This document shows, one piece after another, positions 7,974 to 15,314 of a stretch of 64,000 nucleotides of DNA. A program made the translations under genes and the position numbers. The notes below the pieces were generated by a model. It saw nothing but the letters and a program-made list of their open reading frames with translations, ran no database searches and had not been told where the DNA came from. This DNA comes from Candidatus Limnocylindrales bacterium (GTDB taxonomy: Bacteria > Desulfobacterota > Binatia > UBA1149 > CAITLU01): NCBI GenBank assembly GCA_035626395.1, contig DASPNR010000013.1, forward strand, positions 1 through 64,000, given 5' to 3'. The first letter of the stretch is position 1. The number at the start of each line of letters is the position of its first letter.

Positions 7974-8906
7974 ATGAGCGAGCGCGTGTCCCACTTCGAA
8001 GGCTGCCTCCTCGGCGTCATGATCGGTGACAGCCTCGGCTCGCGTGTCGAGAATGCGTCGGCGGCGATGATTCGCCACCGCCGCCGCGACGACCGCGGCA
8101 TTCATGCGCTTCGCCCCGGCCTCTACGGCTCGACCACCGAGATGACGCTGGCGCTGGCGGAATCGCTGGCGGCGGAGCCCGACTTCGACGGCGACGACTT
8201 CGCGCGGCGCCTGGTGGCGCGCCATCACGAGGCGCGCGTTTACGGGCAGGGCACTGCCGCAGCGATTGCACGTCTTCGTGCGGGATTGGACTGGCGCGAG
8301 GTCGGCACCGGACACGGCCGCGGCTGCGCCGGCAACGCGGCGGCTACGCGCAGCGCGCCGATCGGGCTGATGTTCGGGCACGATGTCGAGCGCCTGCGCT
8401 GGGTCGCCGAGGAGGCCGCGGCGGTGACGCACACGCATGCATTCGGCGTCGAGGGCGCGGTGGTGTTCGCGCTGGGCGTGGCGGCGGCGCTTTCGGCGCG
8501 TGGCGATGCACTGGAGCCGGCGGATTTCCTGGATGCGATCCTTACCGAGGTCCACACGCGCGAATATCGGACGCATCTGGAGACGGCGCAGAGCATCGTG
8601 CAGCGGTCGTGGGAGCCGGCCGTCGTGGTCGGCCGGCTCGGCAACAATCAGACGGCGCTGGGATCGGTGGTCACGGCGCTGGCGTGCTTTGCCAGCCACA
8701 GCGGCAGCTTCACCGAGGCCGTCAGCGCAGCGGTCGCGCTCGGCGGCAATGCCACGTCGATCGTTGCGATGACCGCGGCCCTGGCCGGCGCATTCCACGG
8801 CATCGAGGATGTTCCCGTGCCCTGGATCGATGCGCTCGAGCGTGCGCAGATCGACGCGCAGGCGATGCTGCGGGCGGCGAGGGCGCTCGAGGCGCTGGCA
8901 CGGTAG
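7974..8906 (+). CDS. Degenerate ADP-ribosylglycohydrolase-family protein
   Basis: A 310-residue all-helical protein with the layout of ADP-ribosylglycohydrolases (ARH/DraG), which remove ADP-ribose from proteins using two Mg ions. The N-terminal GCLLGVMIGDSLGSR and the middle GNAAATRSAPIGLM are recognisable. The metal motifs are changed: the usual T-D-D-T-x-M is GSTTEM at 52-57, and the usual G-G-D-T-D-T near the C-terminus is GGNATSI at 257-263. Most predicted Mg ligands are thus missing, so hydrolysis is unlikely or uses other residues. The start ATG at 7974 (MSERVSHFEG) fits the family N-terminus; an upstream in-frame ATG at 7881 would overlap the divergent gene. It is a lone plus-strand gene. 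Confidence 0.8.
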   Translation: MSERVSHFEGCLLGVMIGDSLGSRVENASAAMIRHRRRDDRGIHALRPGLYGSTTEMTLALAESLAAEPDFDGDDFARRLVARHHEARVYGQGTAAAIARLRAGLDWREVGTGHGRGCAGNAAATRSAPIGLMFGHDVERLRWVAEEAAAVTHTHAFGVEGAVVFALGVAAALSARGDALEPADFLDAILTEVHTREYRTHLETAQSIVQRSWEPAVVVGRLGNNQTALGSVVTALACFASHSGSFTEAVSAAVALGGNATSIVAMTAALAGAFHGIEDVPVPWIDALERAQIDAQAMLRAARALEALAR

Positions 8907-8941
8907 CGGGCACGTAAGCGCGGAACCCGCGGGCCAGGTTG

Positions 8942-8963
8942 CGCGTGCGCGAGATCGCACGCG
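8942..8963. terminator. Stem-loop between convergent genes
   Basis: A perfect 8-bp inverted repeat, CGCGTGCG and CGCACGCG around a 6-nt loop, lies in the 118-bp gap between the ends of the ARH-like gene and the hydroxyacyl-CoA dehydrogenase gene. It has no T-tract, so it could stop transcription from both sides only weakly or with other factors. The rest of the gap shows nothing else. Confidence 0.35.
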
Positions 8964-9024
8964 ACGTGCGCGAGCCAAGTAACGGTATCCGCGGCTCAGG
9001 AGCGGCGCGCGCTCCCGAACACGC

Positions 9025-9918
9025 TCACTTCTGCAGCGCCTTGTTGGCCACCGGCGGCTTGGCCGAGTAGTCGTAGAAGCCGAGCTTGGTCTTGCGGCCG
9101 AGATGGCCCTGCTCGACGAGCTTCTCCAGAAGCGGCGTCGGCTTCATGTAGTCCTGCTTGAACGTCGAGTAGAGGTTCTGCGACATCGCCAGCACGATGT
9201 CGAGGCCGATGTAGTCGGCGAGCGCCAGCGGGCCCATCGGATGATTGGCACCGAGCTGCATGGCCGTGTCGATGCCGGCGATGTCGGCCAGGCCGGACTC
9301 GACGCAGCGGATCGCGTCGACCATGTACGGCGTCAGCAGGCGGTTCACGATGAAGCCGGTCTCGTCCTTGACGAGCACCGGCGTCTTGCCGAGCTTTTCC
9401 ACGAACGCGACGGCATCGGCCGTCACCGCCGCATCGGTGCTGGCCGTCGGAATGACTTCGACCAGCTTCATCACCGTGGCGGGGTTGAAGAAGTGCAGGC
9501 CGATGAAGCGGTCGGCGCGGCGCGTTGCCGCCTGCATCTGCGTGATCGACAGCGTCGAGGTGTTGCTGGCCAGGATGCAGGTGGGCTTGCAGATGCGGTC
9601 GGCGTCCGCGAACTTCTCGCGCTTGGTCGCGATGTCCTCGACGATCGATTCGATGAAGACGTCGGCGTCGGCGGCGTCCTCGATCTTGTCGGTGAACGTC
9701 AGGTGCGACATCGTCGCGTCCATCGCCGATTGCTCGAGCTTGCCGCGCTCGACCTGGGCCGCCAGCTGCTTCTCGATGGCCCCGCGGGCCTTGTCGCTGG
9801 GCCCCGGCGTGGCCTTGATCATCACCACGTCCAGGCCGGCCGCCGCCGCCACCTGCGCGATGCCCGAGCCCATCTGTCCGCCGCCGAGTACTGCAACCTT
9901 CTGGATGCTCATATCCAT
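9025..9918 (-). CDS. 3-hydroxyacyl-CoA (3-hydroxybutyryl-CoA) dehydrogenase
   Basis: A 297-residue NAD(P)-dependent dehydrogenase that interconverts 3-hydroxyacyl-CoA and 3-oxoacyl-CoA, most like the stand-alone 3-hydroxybutyryl-CoA dehydrogenases. The Rossmann motif VAVLGGGQMGSGIAQV opens the protein, with SNTSTLSIT and the catalytic His region FIGLHFFNPATVMKLVE in the middle. The C-terminal domain has GFIVNRLLTPYM, GANHPMGPLALADYIGLD and GRKTKLGFYDY. The length is typical. Two in-frame ATGs (9918 and 9912) are possible starts. It lies downstream of an MDR reductase on the same strand, separated by a REP-like palindrome, so the two may share a role in acyl-CoA metabolism. Confidence 0.93.
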   Translation of the reverse strand: MDMSIQKVAVLGGGQMGSGIAQVAAAAGLDVVMIKATPGPSDKARGAIEKQLAAQVERGKLEQSAMDATMSHLTFTDKIEDAADADVFIESIVEDIATKREKFADADRICKPTCILASNTSTLSITQMQAATRRADRFIGLHFFNPATVMKLVEVIPTASTDAAVTADAVAFVEKLGKTPVLVKDETGFIVNRLLTPYMVDAIRCVESGLADIAGIDTAMQLGANHPMGPLALADYIGLDIVLAMSQNLYSTFKQDYMKPTPLLEKLVEQGHLGRKTKLGFYDYSAKPPVANKALQK

Positions 9919-9924
9919 TCCTTC

Positions 9925-9978
9925 GGGTCAGGTCTTGAGTTTACGGTTATCGAGAAACCGTAATTCACACCTGAACCC
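9925..9978. repeat. REP-like palindrome (GTCAGGT family), complete copy
   Basis: Nested inverted repeats sit in the 68-bp gap between two minus-strand genes. The outer arms are GGGTCAGGT (9925-9933) and ACCTGAACCC (9969-9978); the inner arms are TTACGGTT (9941-9948) and AACCGTAA (9956-9963) around a 7-nt loop. The GTCAGGT core recurs at 14421, 25658 and 29363, always in the same orientation and next to a gene start. Confidence 0.7.
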
Positions 9979-9986
9979 ATCTGTCT

Positions 9987-11141
9987 CTATCCGTTGACGC
10001 GGAAGACGGGGAACCAGCCGACCTTGTCGGCCTTGTAGTCCGCGAAGAGCTGCGGGATCTCGTCGTAGTCGTAGACGCGCGTGTCCAGTGGCGGCAGCCA
10101 GCCGTTCTTCTCGGCGAAGGCCACCGCCTCCACGCCCTGCTGGTAGCGCGCGTAGTGAGTGTTGATGTGCTGGTGGCGTGCGATGCACTCGCTGGCACGC
10201 ACCAGCTCGATCATCATGCCTTCCTTCCATCCGGCCGTCGTGATGATGCCCTCGCGCGCCAGCGCCTTCAGCGTCGCACGGAAGACGGGCACGCCCACGT
10301 AGTCGATGAAGATGTTGACCATGTTGCCGCCGGTCATCTCCTCGACCTTCTTCATGAAGATGTTCTCGGCAGCCAGGTACTTCCTGGTGTACTCCTCATC
10401 GACGCGGAAGCGCTTCTTGTCGAAGTACAGATCGCGGAACTCGCGGCGGTCGATCGCGCGGATGCCGAGGCTCTCGATCGTCAGCAGCCGCTCGTCGGTC
10501 GAGGCGATCTGCGCGACGTTGCAGCCGGCGTGCTTGGCCAGCGCCAGCTCTCCCAGCGTGACGCCGCCGCCCCAGCCCCACACTTCCGGGTGCGGCAGCT
10601 CCTCGGCGTTCAGCAGCAGGCGCAGCGTGCCCCAGGCAAGCTCCCAGTTGGACCACGCCGTGACGTAACGCAGGGAAAACGCCGCCCACTGCTCGAGCGG
10701 ATATTGGGTCTTGGCCGGAATCGGGATGACCTGGTGCGCCTTGAGCTTGGTCTGCTTGGCCAGGAACCCGATGGTGCCGGGGTCGTCGTAGCCGAAGATC
10801 TTTTCCGGATAGCCGAACTTGTCCGGCTGGCCGAGGCAGAACAGGATGGCCGTGTCTCCCTCGCGAACCGTGGTGACGGCGGTGCCGACCTTCTCGACGC
10901 GGCATACGCCGGCATTGCCGACGACCACCTTGGGCTCGTTGCGTGCGATGCAGATGTCGATGGGCTTTCGCTCCACCGAATGGCCCATGTTGCCTTCCAT
11001 GCAACCGAACAGCGGCGACACCAGCACCTCGTTCGGCCCCGGATCGTCGAACTCGAACATCTCGCGAACGAGCTCGGTGCGCTGCGGAGGCGCACCCTTC
11101 TCACCGGCGTAGAGCACCCATGCGTCGGTTTTCACGGTCAT
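9987..11141 (-). CDS. MDR-superfamily zinc-type dehydrogenase/reductase
   Basis: A 384-residue medium-chain dehydrogenase/reductase. An N-terminal GroES-like segment (EVLVSPLFGCMEGN, then VGNAGVCRVEKVG) is followed by a nucleotide-binding domain with a glycine-rich turn in VWGWGGGVTLGELALAK. Several phrases resemble the crotonyl-CoA-reductase branch of the family, but I see neither the structural-zinc cysteine cluster nor a clear catalytic-zinc signature, so substrate and direction are unknown. The neighbour is a 3-hydroxyacyl-CoA dehydrogenase, which favours an acyl-CoA or enoyl substrate. The start ATG at 11141 gives MTVKTDAWVL. Confidence 0.75.
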   Translation of the reverse strand: MTVKTDAWVLYAGEKGAPPQRTELVREMFEFDDPGPNEVLVSPLFGCMEGNMGHSVERKPIDICIARNEPKVVVGNAGVCRVEKVGTAVTTVREGDTAILFCLGQPDKFGYPEKIFGYDDPGTIGFLAKQTKLKAHQVIPIPAKTQYPLEQWAAFSLRYVTAWSNWELAWGTLRLLLNAEELPHPEVWGWGGGVTLGELALAKHAGCNVAQIASTDERLLTIESLGIRAIDRREFRDLYFDKKRFRVDEEYTRKYLAAENIFMKKVEEMTGGNMVNIFIDYVGVPVFRATLKALAREGIITTAGWKEGMMIELVRASECIARHQHINTHYARYQQGVEAVAFAEKNGWLPPLDTRVYDYDEIPQLFADYKADKVGWFPVFRVNG

Positions 11142-11225
11142 CGTCAGCTCCTGTACGGGTTGAAAAAAGGCGCCGGAAACTAACGCGGCCGGTGGTCGAA
11201 GACAACACGGCCGTGCGCCGCTGAA

Positions 11226-11260
11226 ACGAAAAAGCCCCCGCGTCTTGCGACGCGGGGGCT
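11226..11260 (-). terminator. Intrinsic terminator of the secreted Cys-rich protein gene
   Basis: A perfect 12-bp stem (AGCCCCCGCGTC and GACGCGGGGGCT, 11233-11260) with a 4-nt loop is followed on the minus strand by TTTTTCGTTT. It lies about 50 bp beyond the stop of the gene ending at 11310 and before the MDR gene start, and is one of the clearest terminators in the window. Confidence 0.88.
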
Positions 11261-11309
11261 CCTTCAGGCCTTCGCTGGCTTCCGCAAGGAAGCGCGCGAC
11301 GGGTTCAGC

Positions 11310-13436
11310 CTACGGGCAGTTGGAGCCGCCCGGCAGGTTGTACTGCGTGCCGTTGGCGCAATACAGGTCGAAGTTGAAGTTCAGCTTGACGCGGCCGGGG
11401 CCCGGCAGGCCGCCGGCGCTGTTGACGCCCGGGTTGGACGTCTGCGCCGTGCAGAACGTCGAGATGCCGTTGCTCTCGAAGATGCCAGGATCGCCGGTGG
11501 TGGTGATCGTCGGCAGGAAGCAGCTGCGGATCTGGTCGGGAACGCAGCTCCCGCAGTCGTTGCCGGGGCAGTCGGGGTCGAGGGCGTCGCAGTCGGAATC
11601 GTCGCTGCACGTGATGATGCCGACGGCGCCGTTGCGGTCGTCCGCACGCACCAGGCCGTCGCAGTGTGAGACGGTCGGGGTGTCGGAATCGCACTGGCCC
11701 TGGTTGTTGCCCACGTCGACGCAGCCGGCGATGCCGTCCACGCAGTCGTTCTGCTTGGACTGCGTGCCGCTGGTGCAGGTGCCCGCACCGGCAGCCGCGC
11801 ACTCGGCGTTGGAGCTGCAGCCGATGGTCGTGTCGCCGCTGCACTGCATGCAGTGGCAGGGAGGCACGCTGCAGCCGCCGCCGGCCAGAGCCGCCGTGAT
11901 CGACTGCGTGCCGCTCGAGAACTCGAGCGCCAGCGTCAGACCCGTGCCGGAGATGTTCGTGCCGGGGTCGGGGGGACAGTCGAAGCTGGTGTTGCCGAAG
12001 TCCAGGCTGGTCGCGTTGACGTCGCAGGCCGAACCATTGCGGGTGCCGCCATTGCAGGTGCCCTGGCGAACGCCGTTGTTGTACTGCGCCTCGGTCTCGC
12101 CGTCGCAGGTCGGGCACGGCTGAGACACGTTGATGCCCGTGTGCACGACCGCCTTGGTCGCCGTCGTCACGCTGTACTCGCCCAGGCCGATGGTCGTGCC
12201 ATCGAACTCGGCCGCGAAACGGTTGCTGACGCAGACCGGCGTGCTGGCCGAGGACAGAGGCAGCGGCGGGCCGAAGAAGCACTGGCAGGTGTTGCCACCG
12301 CACTCGGTGTCGGCGCCGTTGATGACGTCGCAGTTGATGGTGACGTCGTTGCTGCAGCGGCAGGTGCTGTACGTGCCGGTGTAGTTATCGGGGACCGGAG
12401 TCGGATCCAGGGTGACGTCGCAGTTGTCGCAGTCGTCATCGCAGTTGCTGAGGTTCACCGCACCGAGGTAGCGGTCGATGACGTCGACGCCGTGCGCGAG
12501 ACCGGTGTAGCCGGAGTCGAGGACGGTGTCGGTCTGCTTGACGCCATAGCCGGAGTTGATCAGCACGTTGGCCGAGGCCGGGCAGGTGCCGGGCAGCTCC
12601 TGGGCAGCGGCGGCGAGGCCGTTGGCCAGAGGCCGGACGACGCGGTCGACGACGCACTCGATCAGCTGGTCCTCGGACTGGCCGCACACGCCGAGGCTGC
12701 GCAGCTGGTCACCGGTCAGCGGGCCGCACGAAGCGTCGATGGCAAAGTTGACCGCGCTGAGCGTCGGTTCGATCTTGCCGCTGGGGTCGCCGATGGCGCA
12801 GTCCGCGCCGAAGTCGAGCGCCGTGCCCGTGAGCTTCTCTTTCGCAGCCTGGCACTTCGCGCGCTCCTTGCCGGCGGTGGCAATGGCCTTGGACGCCGTC
12901 TTGGCGATCGCGCCCTGGCAGGAAGCGAGTTCCTTGGCGAGCGCACCATCCGAAACGTCGGGGTTGCCGAGGATCGAGGTCGAGAGGCGGGTCACGTACT
13001 CGTCCGACAGCGCGATAAGGCAGTTCGAGAGCTCGGCGACGGTGTCGATGCCGGTGGTGGTTTCGCCGTCGTCAGCGTCCTTCACCGGGACCGGGCAGCG
13101 CGGGTACAGCGCCTGGATGTTGGCGAAGTTGGTGCCGGAGGCGGCGCCGCAGCCCTTGTCAATGGCGGCACGGACTTTGTCGCGCGTGTCGTTCAGCGTG
13201 CCCTTGAGGTCGGCGCCGTCGGTCACGACGTCGTTGCAGTTGCGGCTTTCCGCGGTCTTCAGACCGTTGCGGGCCTTGTGGCAGCCGCTGACGGCCTTCA
13301 TGAGCGTGGCCTGATACTTTCCGATGTTCTTGGCGATGGTCGCGTGACACTTCGCATCTTGCGCGGAGGCCGTGCCTGCCGCTGCGATGCAAACCGTCGC
13401 TACCGTCACCGCACTGACGAGCAGTCGTGCAGTCAT
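11310..13436 (-). CDS. Large secreted cysteine-rich protein
   Basis: A 708-residue exported protein of unknown function. The start ATG at 13436 is preceded by a strong AGGAGG ribosome site, and the N-terminus (MTARLLVSAVTVATVC) leads to signal-peptide cleavage after ASA-Q. An N-terminal helical region with paired cysteines (KCHATIAKNIGKYQ, SGCHKARNG) is followed after about residue 330 by a low-helix region very rich in Cys, Asp, Asn and Gly (NCDDDCDNCDVT, TCRCSNDVTINC, SDDSDCDALDPDCPGNDCG). There is no CxxCH heme motif; the nearest is CSVPPCH. Many cysteines and acidic residues suggest disulfide-stabilised, calcium-binding extracellular domains. It stands alone, with its own terminator downstream. 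Confidence 0.8.
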   Translation of the reverse strand: MTARLLVSAVTVATVCIAAAGTASAQDAKCHATIAKNIGKYQATLMKAVSGCHKARNGLKTAESRNCNDVVTDGADLKGTLNDTRDKVRAAIDKGCGAASGTNFANIQALYPRCPVPVKDADDGETTTGIDTVAELSNCLIALSDEYVTRLSTSILGNPDVSDGALAKELASCQGAIAKTASKAIATAGKERAKCQAAKEKLTGTALDFGADCAIGDPSGKIEPTLSAVNFAIDASCGPLTGDQLRSLGVCGQSEDQLIECVVDRVVRPLANGLAAAAQELPGTCPASANVLINSGYGVKQTDTVLDSGYTGLAHGVDVIDRYLGAVNLSNCDDDCDNCDVTLDPTPVPDNYTGTYSTCRCSNDVTINCDVINGADTECGGNTCQCFFGPPLPLSSASTPVCVSNRFAAEFDGTTIGLGEYSVTTATKAVVHTGINVSQPCPTCDGETEAQYNNGVRQGTCNGGTRNGSACDVNATSLDFGNTSFDCPPDPGTNISGTGLTLALEFSSGTQSITAALAGGGCSVPPCHCMQCSGDTTIGCSSNAECAAAGAGTCTSGTQSKQNDCVDGIAGCVDVGNNQGQCDSDTPTVSHCDGLVRADDRNGAVGIITCSDDSDCDALDPDCPGNDCGSCVPDQIRSCFLPTITTTGDPGIFESNGISTFCTAQTSNPGVNSAGGLPGPGRVKLNFNFDLYCANGTQYNLPGGSNCP

Positions 13437-13639
13437 TCGATTCTCTCCTCCTGTGGGACTTAGGGAAGTCTTCCTTTTTGTCTGGTTCCGTCGATGCGGC
13501 TGCACCGGCGTCCCGAGCCGTTCTCCTATCTGCTGTTGCGGCATTTCAGTCAAGAGTGACCTGGTCTTTTGACAAACCGTCGGCAAGAAAAAAACGCTGC
13601 CAGTCCGCCCGCCTTGGGGGCGTTGCGGCCGCTGTCTAA

Positions 13640-13656
13640 TTGCAGCGCCGCTGCAA
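13640..13656. promoter_or_regulatory. 17-bp palindrome, possible operator
   Basis: TTGCAGCG and CGCTGCAA flank a single C, a perfect 8-bp inverted repeat in the 291-bp gap between the metallo-beta-lactamase gene end and the Cys-rich protein gene start. It overlaps the start of a 16-bp direct repeat (GCAAGGAGCCGGCGTC at 13653, one-mismatch copy at 13714). It is about 200 bp upstream of the 13436 start, so a role there is only a guess. Confidence 0.3.
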
Positions 13657-13727
13657 GGAGCCGGCGTCGGCGCGGGGCGATGTTCGAGCGGCGCCAGCTT
13701 CGACGCAGCGCGTGCAAAGAGCCGGCG

Positions 13728-14402
13728 TCAGAAGCCCATCGTCCGAAGGTAGTCGTCCAGGCGCTCGAAGCGCAGGAACGGATTGGAGCGTTTTTCCTTT
13801 CCAATCGTGGACGTGCGCTCGGCGGCGTAGTTGTGGCCGGGCAGCAGGACGGTGTCGTCGGGCAGCTTCTTCAGCTTGTCGTTGAGGCTGTAGTAGAGCT
13901 GGCTCGGGTCCGATCCGGGCAGGTCGACGCGGCCGCAGGAGCCGATGAAGAGCGTATCGCCGGAGACCAGGTTGCCGTCCACGAGAAAACATTGCGAACC
14001 CGGCGTATGGCCAGGGGTATGGATCAGGCGAAGCGGTATGCGGCCGATGTCGACGGTGGTCTCGCCGTCGCAGGAGACGAAGTCGGCGTGGGTCATGCCG
14101 AGCTGGCGGGCCACGTACGGCGCCTCCTCCTTGTGCATGTAGACCTTACAGCCGCGGGCACCGAGCAGCTCGCCGATGCCCTCGATGTGATGGCCCATGA
14201 AGTCGCCGCCTATGTGGTCGGGATGGTAGTGGGTGATCAGGGCGCCGGTCAGCTCGAGGCCATCCTTGTCCAGCTCATCGAGCAACGCCTGGATGTCCCA
14301 GGCCGGGTCCACCAGCATCGCCTTGCGCTGCTCCATGTCGGCGATGACGTAGACGTAGTTGGCCATCGGCCCGATCTCGATCTGCTTGATCGCTAGCGAC
14401 AT
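13728..14402 (-). CDS. Metallo-beta-lactamase-fold hydrolase (glyoxalase II-like)
   Basis: A 224-residue cytoplasmic hydrolase of the metallo-beta-lactamase superfamily. The di-metal motif THYHPDHIGGD is intact, followed by LIHTPGHTPGSQCFLVDG, VSGDTLFIGSCGRVD and PGHNYA, which provide the remaining His/Asp ligands. The order matches the glyoxalase II and persulfide-dioxygenase groups, and no rhodanese domain is attached. The start is the ATG at 14402 (MSLAIKQIEIG). The substrate, perhaps a glutathione or other thioester, is not shown by context. A GTCAGGT repeat lies just upstream, and the stop codon overlaps a 16-bp direct repeat. Confidence 0.85.
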   Translation of the reverse strand: MSLAIKQIEIGPMANYVYVIADMEQRKAMLVDPAWDIQALLDELDKDGLELTGALITHYHPDHIGGDFMGHHIEGIGELLGARGCKVYMHKEEAPYVARQLGMTHADFVSCDGETTVDIGRIPLRLIHTPGHTPGSQCFLVDGNLVSGDTLFIGSCGRVDLPGSDPSQLYYSLNDKLKKLPDDTVLLPGHNYAAERTSTIGKEKRSNPFLRFERLDDYLRTMGF

Positions 14403-14420
14403 TCCATGCTCCGTGGGAAC

Positions 14421-14440
14421 GGGGTCAGGTCTTGCATTGA
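14421..14440. repeat. REP-like half copy (GTCAGGT family)
   Basis: GGGGTCAGGTCTTGCATTGA lies 19 bp upstream of the metallo-beta-lactamase gene start. It matches the left arm of the copies at 9925 and 29363, but no clear right arm follows. A looser pairing, TGCATTG with CAGTGCA ending near 14459, may form the hairpin. Confidence 0.55.
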
Positions 14441-14495
14441 GCATCGTTCTGCAGTGCACGAGATGCCGGACTCCATGCTCATCTCGGCCCCGCGC

Positions 14496-15125
14496 TTATC
14501 GTCGGCCCCGCGCTTTGCGGCCGGGGGGCGGGGGTTCGAGGCCGTGCTGCCAGAGGACTTCGCCGTGGCCGGTGGCGTGGGCGATCCAGCGGGACTGGAC
14601 GAAGAGGAGGTCGCTGAGGCGATTGAGGTAACGCGCGGCCTGCGGCGAGCAGGCGCCCTCGCGCATCAGCGAAGTGGCCAGACGCTCGGCGCGCCGGCAC
14701 ACCGTGCGTGCGACGTGCAACATCGCGCCGGCGGTTCCGCCGCCCGGAAGCACGAACGATTTGAGCTCGGGAAGGTCGGGCTGCAGCTCGTCCATCCATG
14801 CTTCGAGGCGAGCGATCGCATCGTCGCCGACGCGAATCATTCCTTCGTACTCGGCCTCCGGCGGCGTGGCCAGCTCGCTGCCGAGGTCGAACAGCTCCTG
14901 CTGCACGAACGCGAGCACCGAGTCGATGCGCTCGGCCGCCGACGTGCCCGCATACGGCTCCTGCGCCAGAAACGCGCGCACGACACCGAGCACGCTGTTC
15001 AGCTCGTCGACCTCGCCGTACGAAGCGATGCGCGGATCGTCCTTGGCAACGCGCTTGCCGCCAACGAGCCCCGTCGTGCCGTCGTCGCCCGTGCGGGTGT
15101 AAACGCGATTGATGCGAATGCTCAC
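14496..15125 (-). CDS. pduO: Cob(I)alamin adenosyltransferase, PduO type
   Basis: A 209-residue ATP:corrinoid adenosyltransferase that makes adenosylcobalamin from cob(I)alamin. The ATP-binding N-terminus RVYTRTGDDGTTGLVGG is diagnostic, followed by SYGEVDELNSVLG, the glycine-rich FVLPGGG and the ARTVCRRAERL helix. The C-terminal tail is Pro/Arg-rich. The gene starts with GTG at 15125. No adenosylcobalamin-dependent mutase or cobalamin synthesis gene is visible nearby, so it probably serves an enzyme encoded elsewhere. Confidence 0.93.
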   Translation of the reverse strand: MSIRINRVYTRTGDDGTTGLVGGKRVAKDDPRIASYGEVDELNSVLGVVRAFLAQEPYAGTSAAERIDSVLAFVQQELFDLGSELATPPEAEYEGMIRVGDDAIARLEAWMDELQPDLPELKSFVLPGGGTAGAMLHVARTVCRRAERLATSLMREGACSPQAARYLNRLSDLLFVQSRWIAHATGHGEVLWQHGLEPPPPGRKARGRR

Positions 15126-15179
15126 GGACCGTCTCTACGAAGAACCGCACGTCATGACCAATGCCCCTGACCAAACGTC

Positions 15180-15314
15180 GCTGGACGGCCGCGCGCAGCG
15201 GTGCAGCCGCAAGGCGCCGGGCGAGAAGCGAGCGTAGGCGGGCTGGAGGCCCGCCGCAGCGAGCGACGAGTCCGGCAACGCGGCGGATGCGCCACTCCGC
15301 GCGGCCGTCCCAGC
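15180..15314. repeat. 135-bp imperfect palindromic element abutting a stop codon
   Basis: The ends are inverted repeats: GCTGGACGGCCGCGCG (15180-15195) and CGCGCGGCCGTCCCAGC (15298-15314), which pair along their length except for one extra G. The exact centre carries a perfect 7-bp hairpin, GGCGGGC-TGGAG-GCCCGCC (15237-15255), and the flanks pair partly (GGTGCAGCCGC against GGCGCATCCGC). The right end touches the stop codon of the kinase-receiver gene. It fills most of the 189-bp gap and looks like a small palindromic repeat or large hairpin. Confidence 0.65.

Noticed and set aside
11310..13436. Multiheme cytochrome assignment for the Cys-rich secreted protein.
   Set aside because: There is no CxxCH motif; the closest is CSVPPCH, and most cysteines sit in Asp/Asn-rich clusters.
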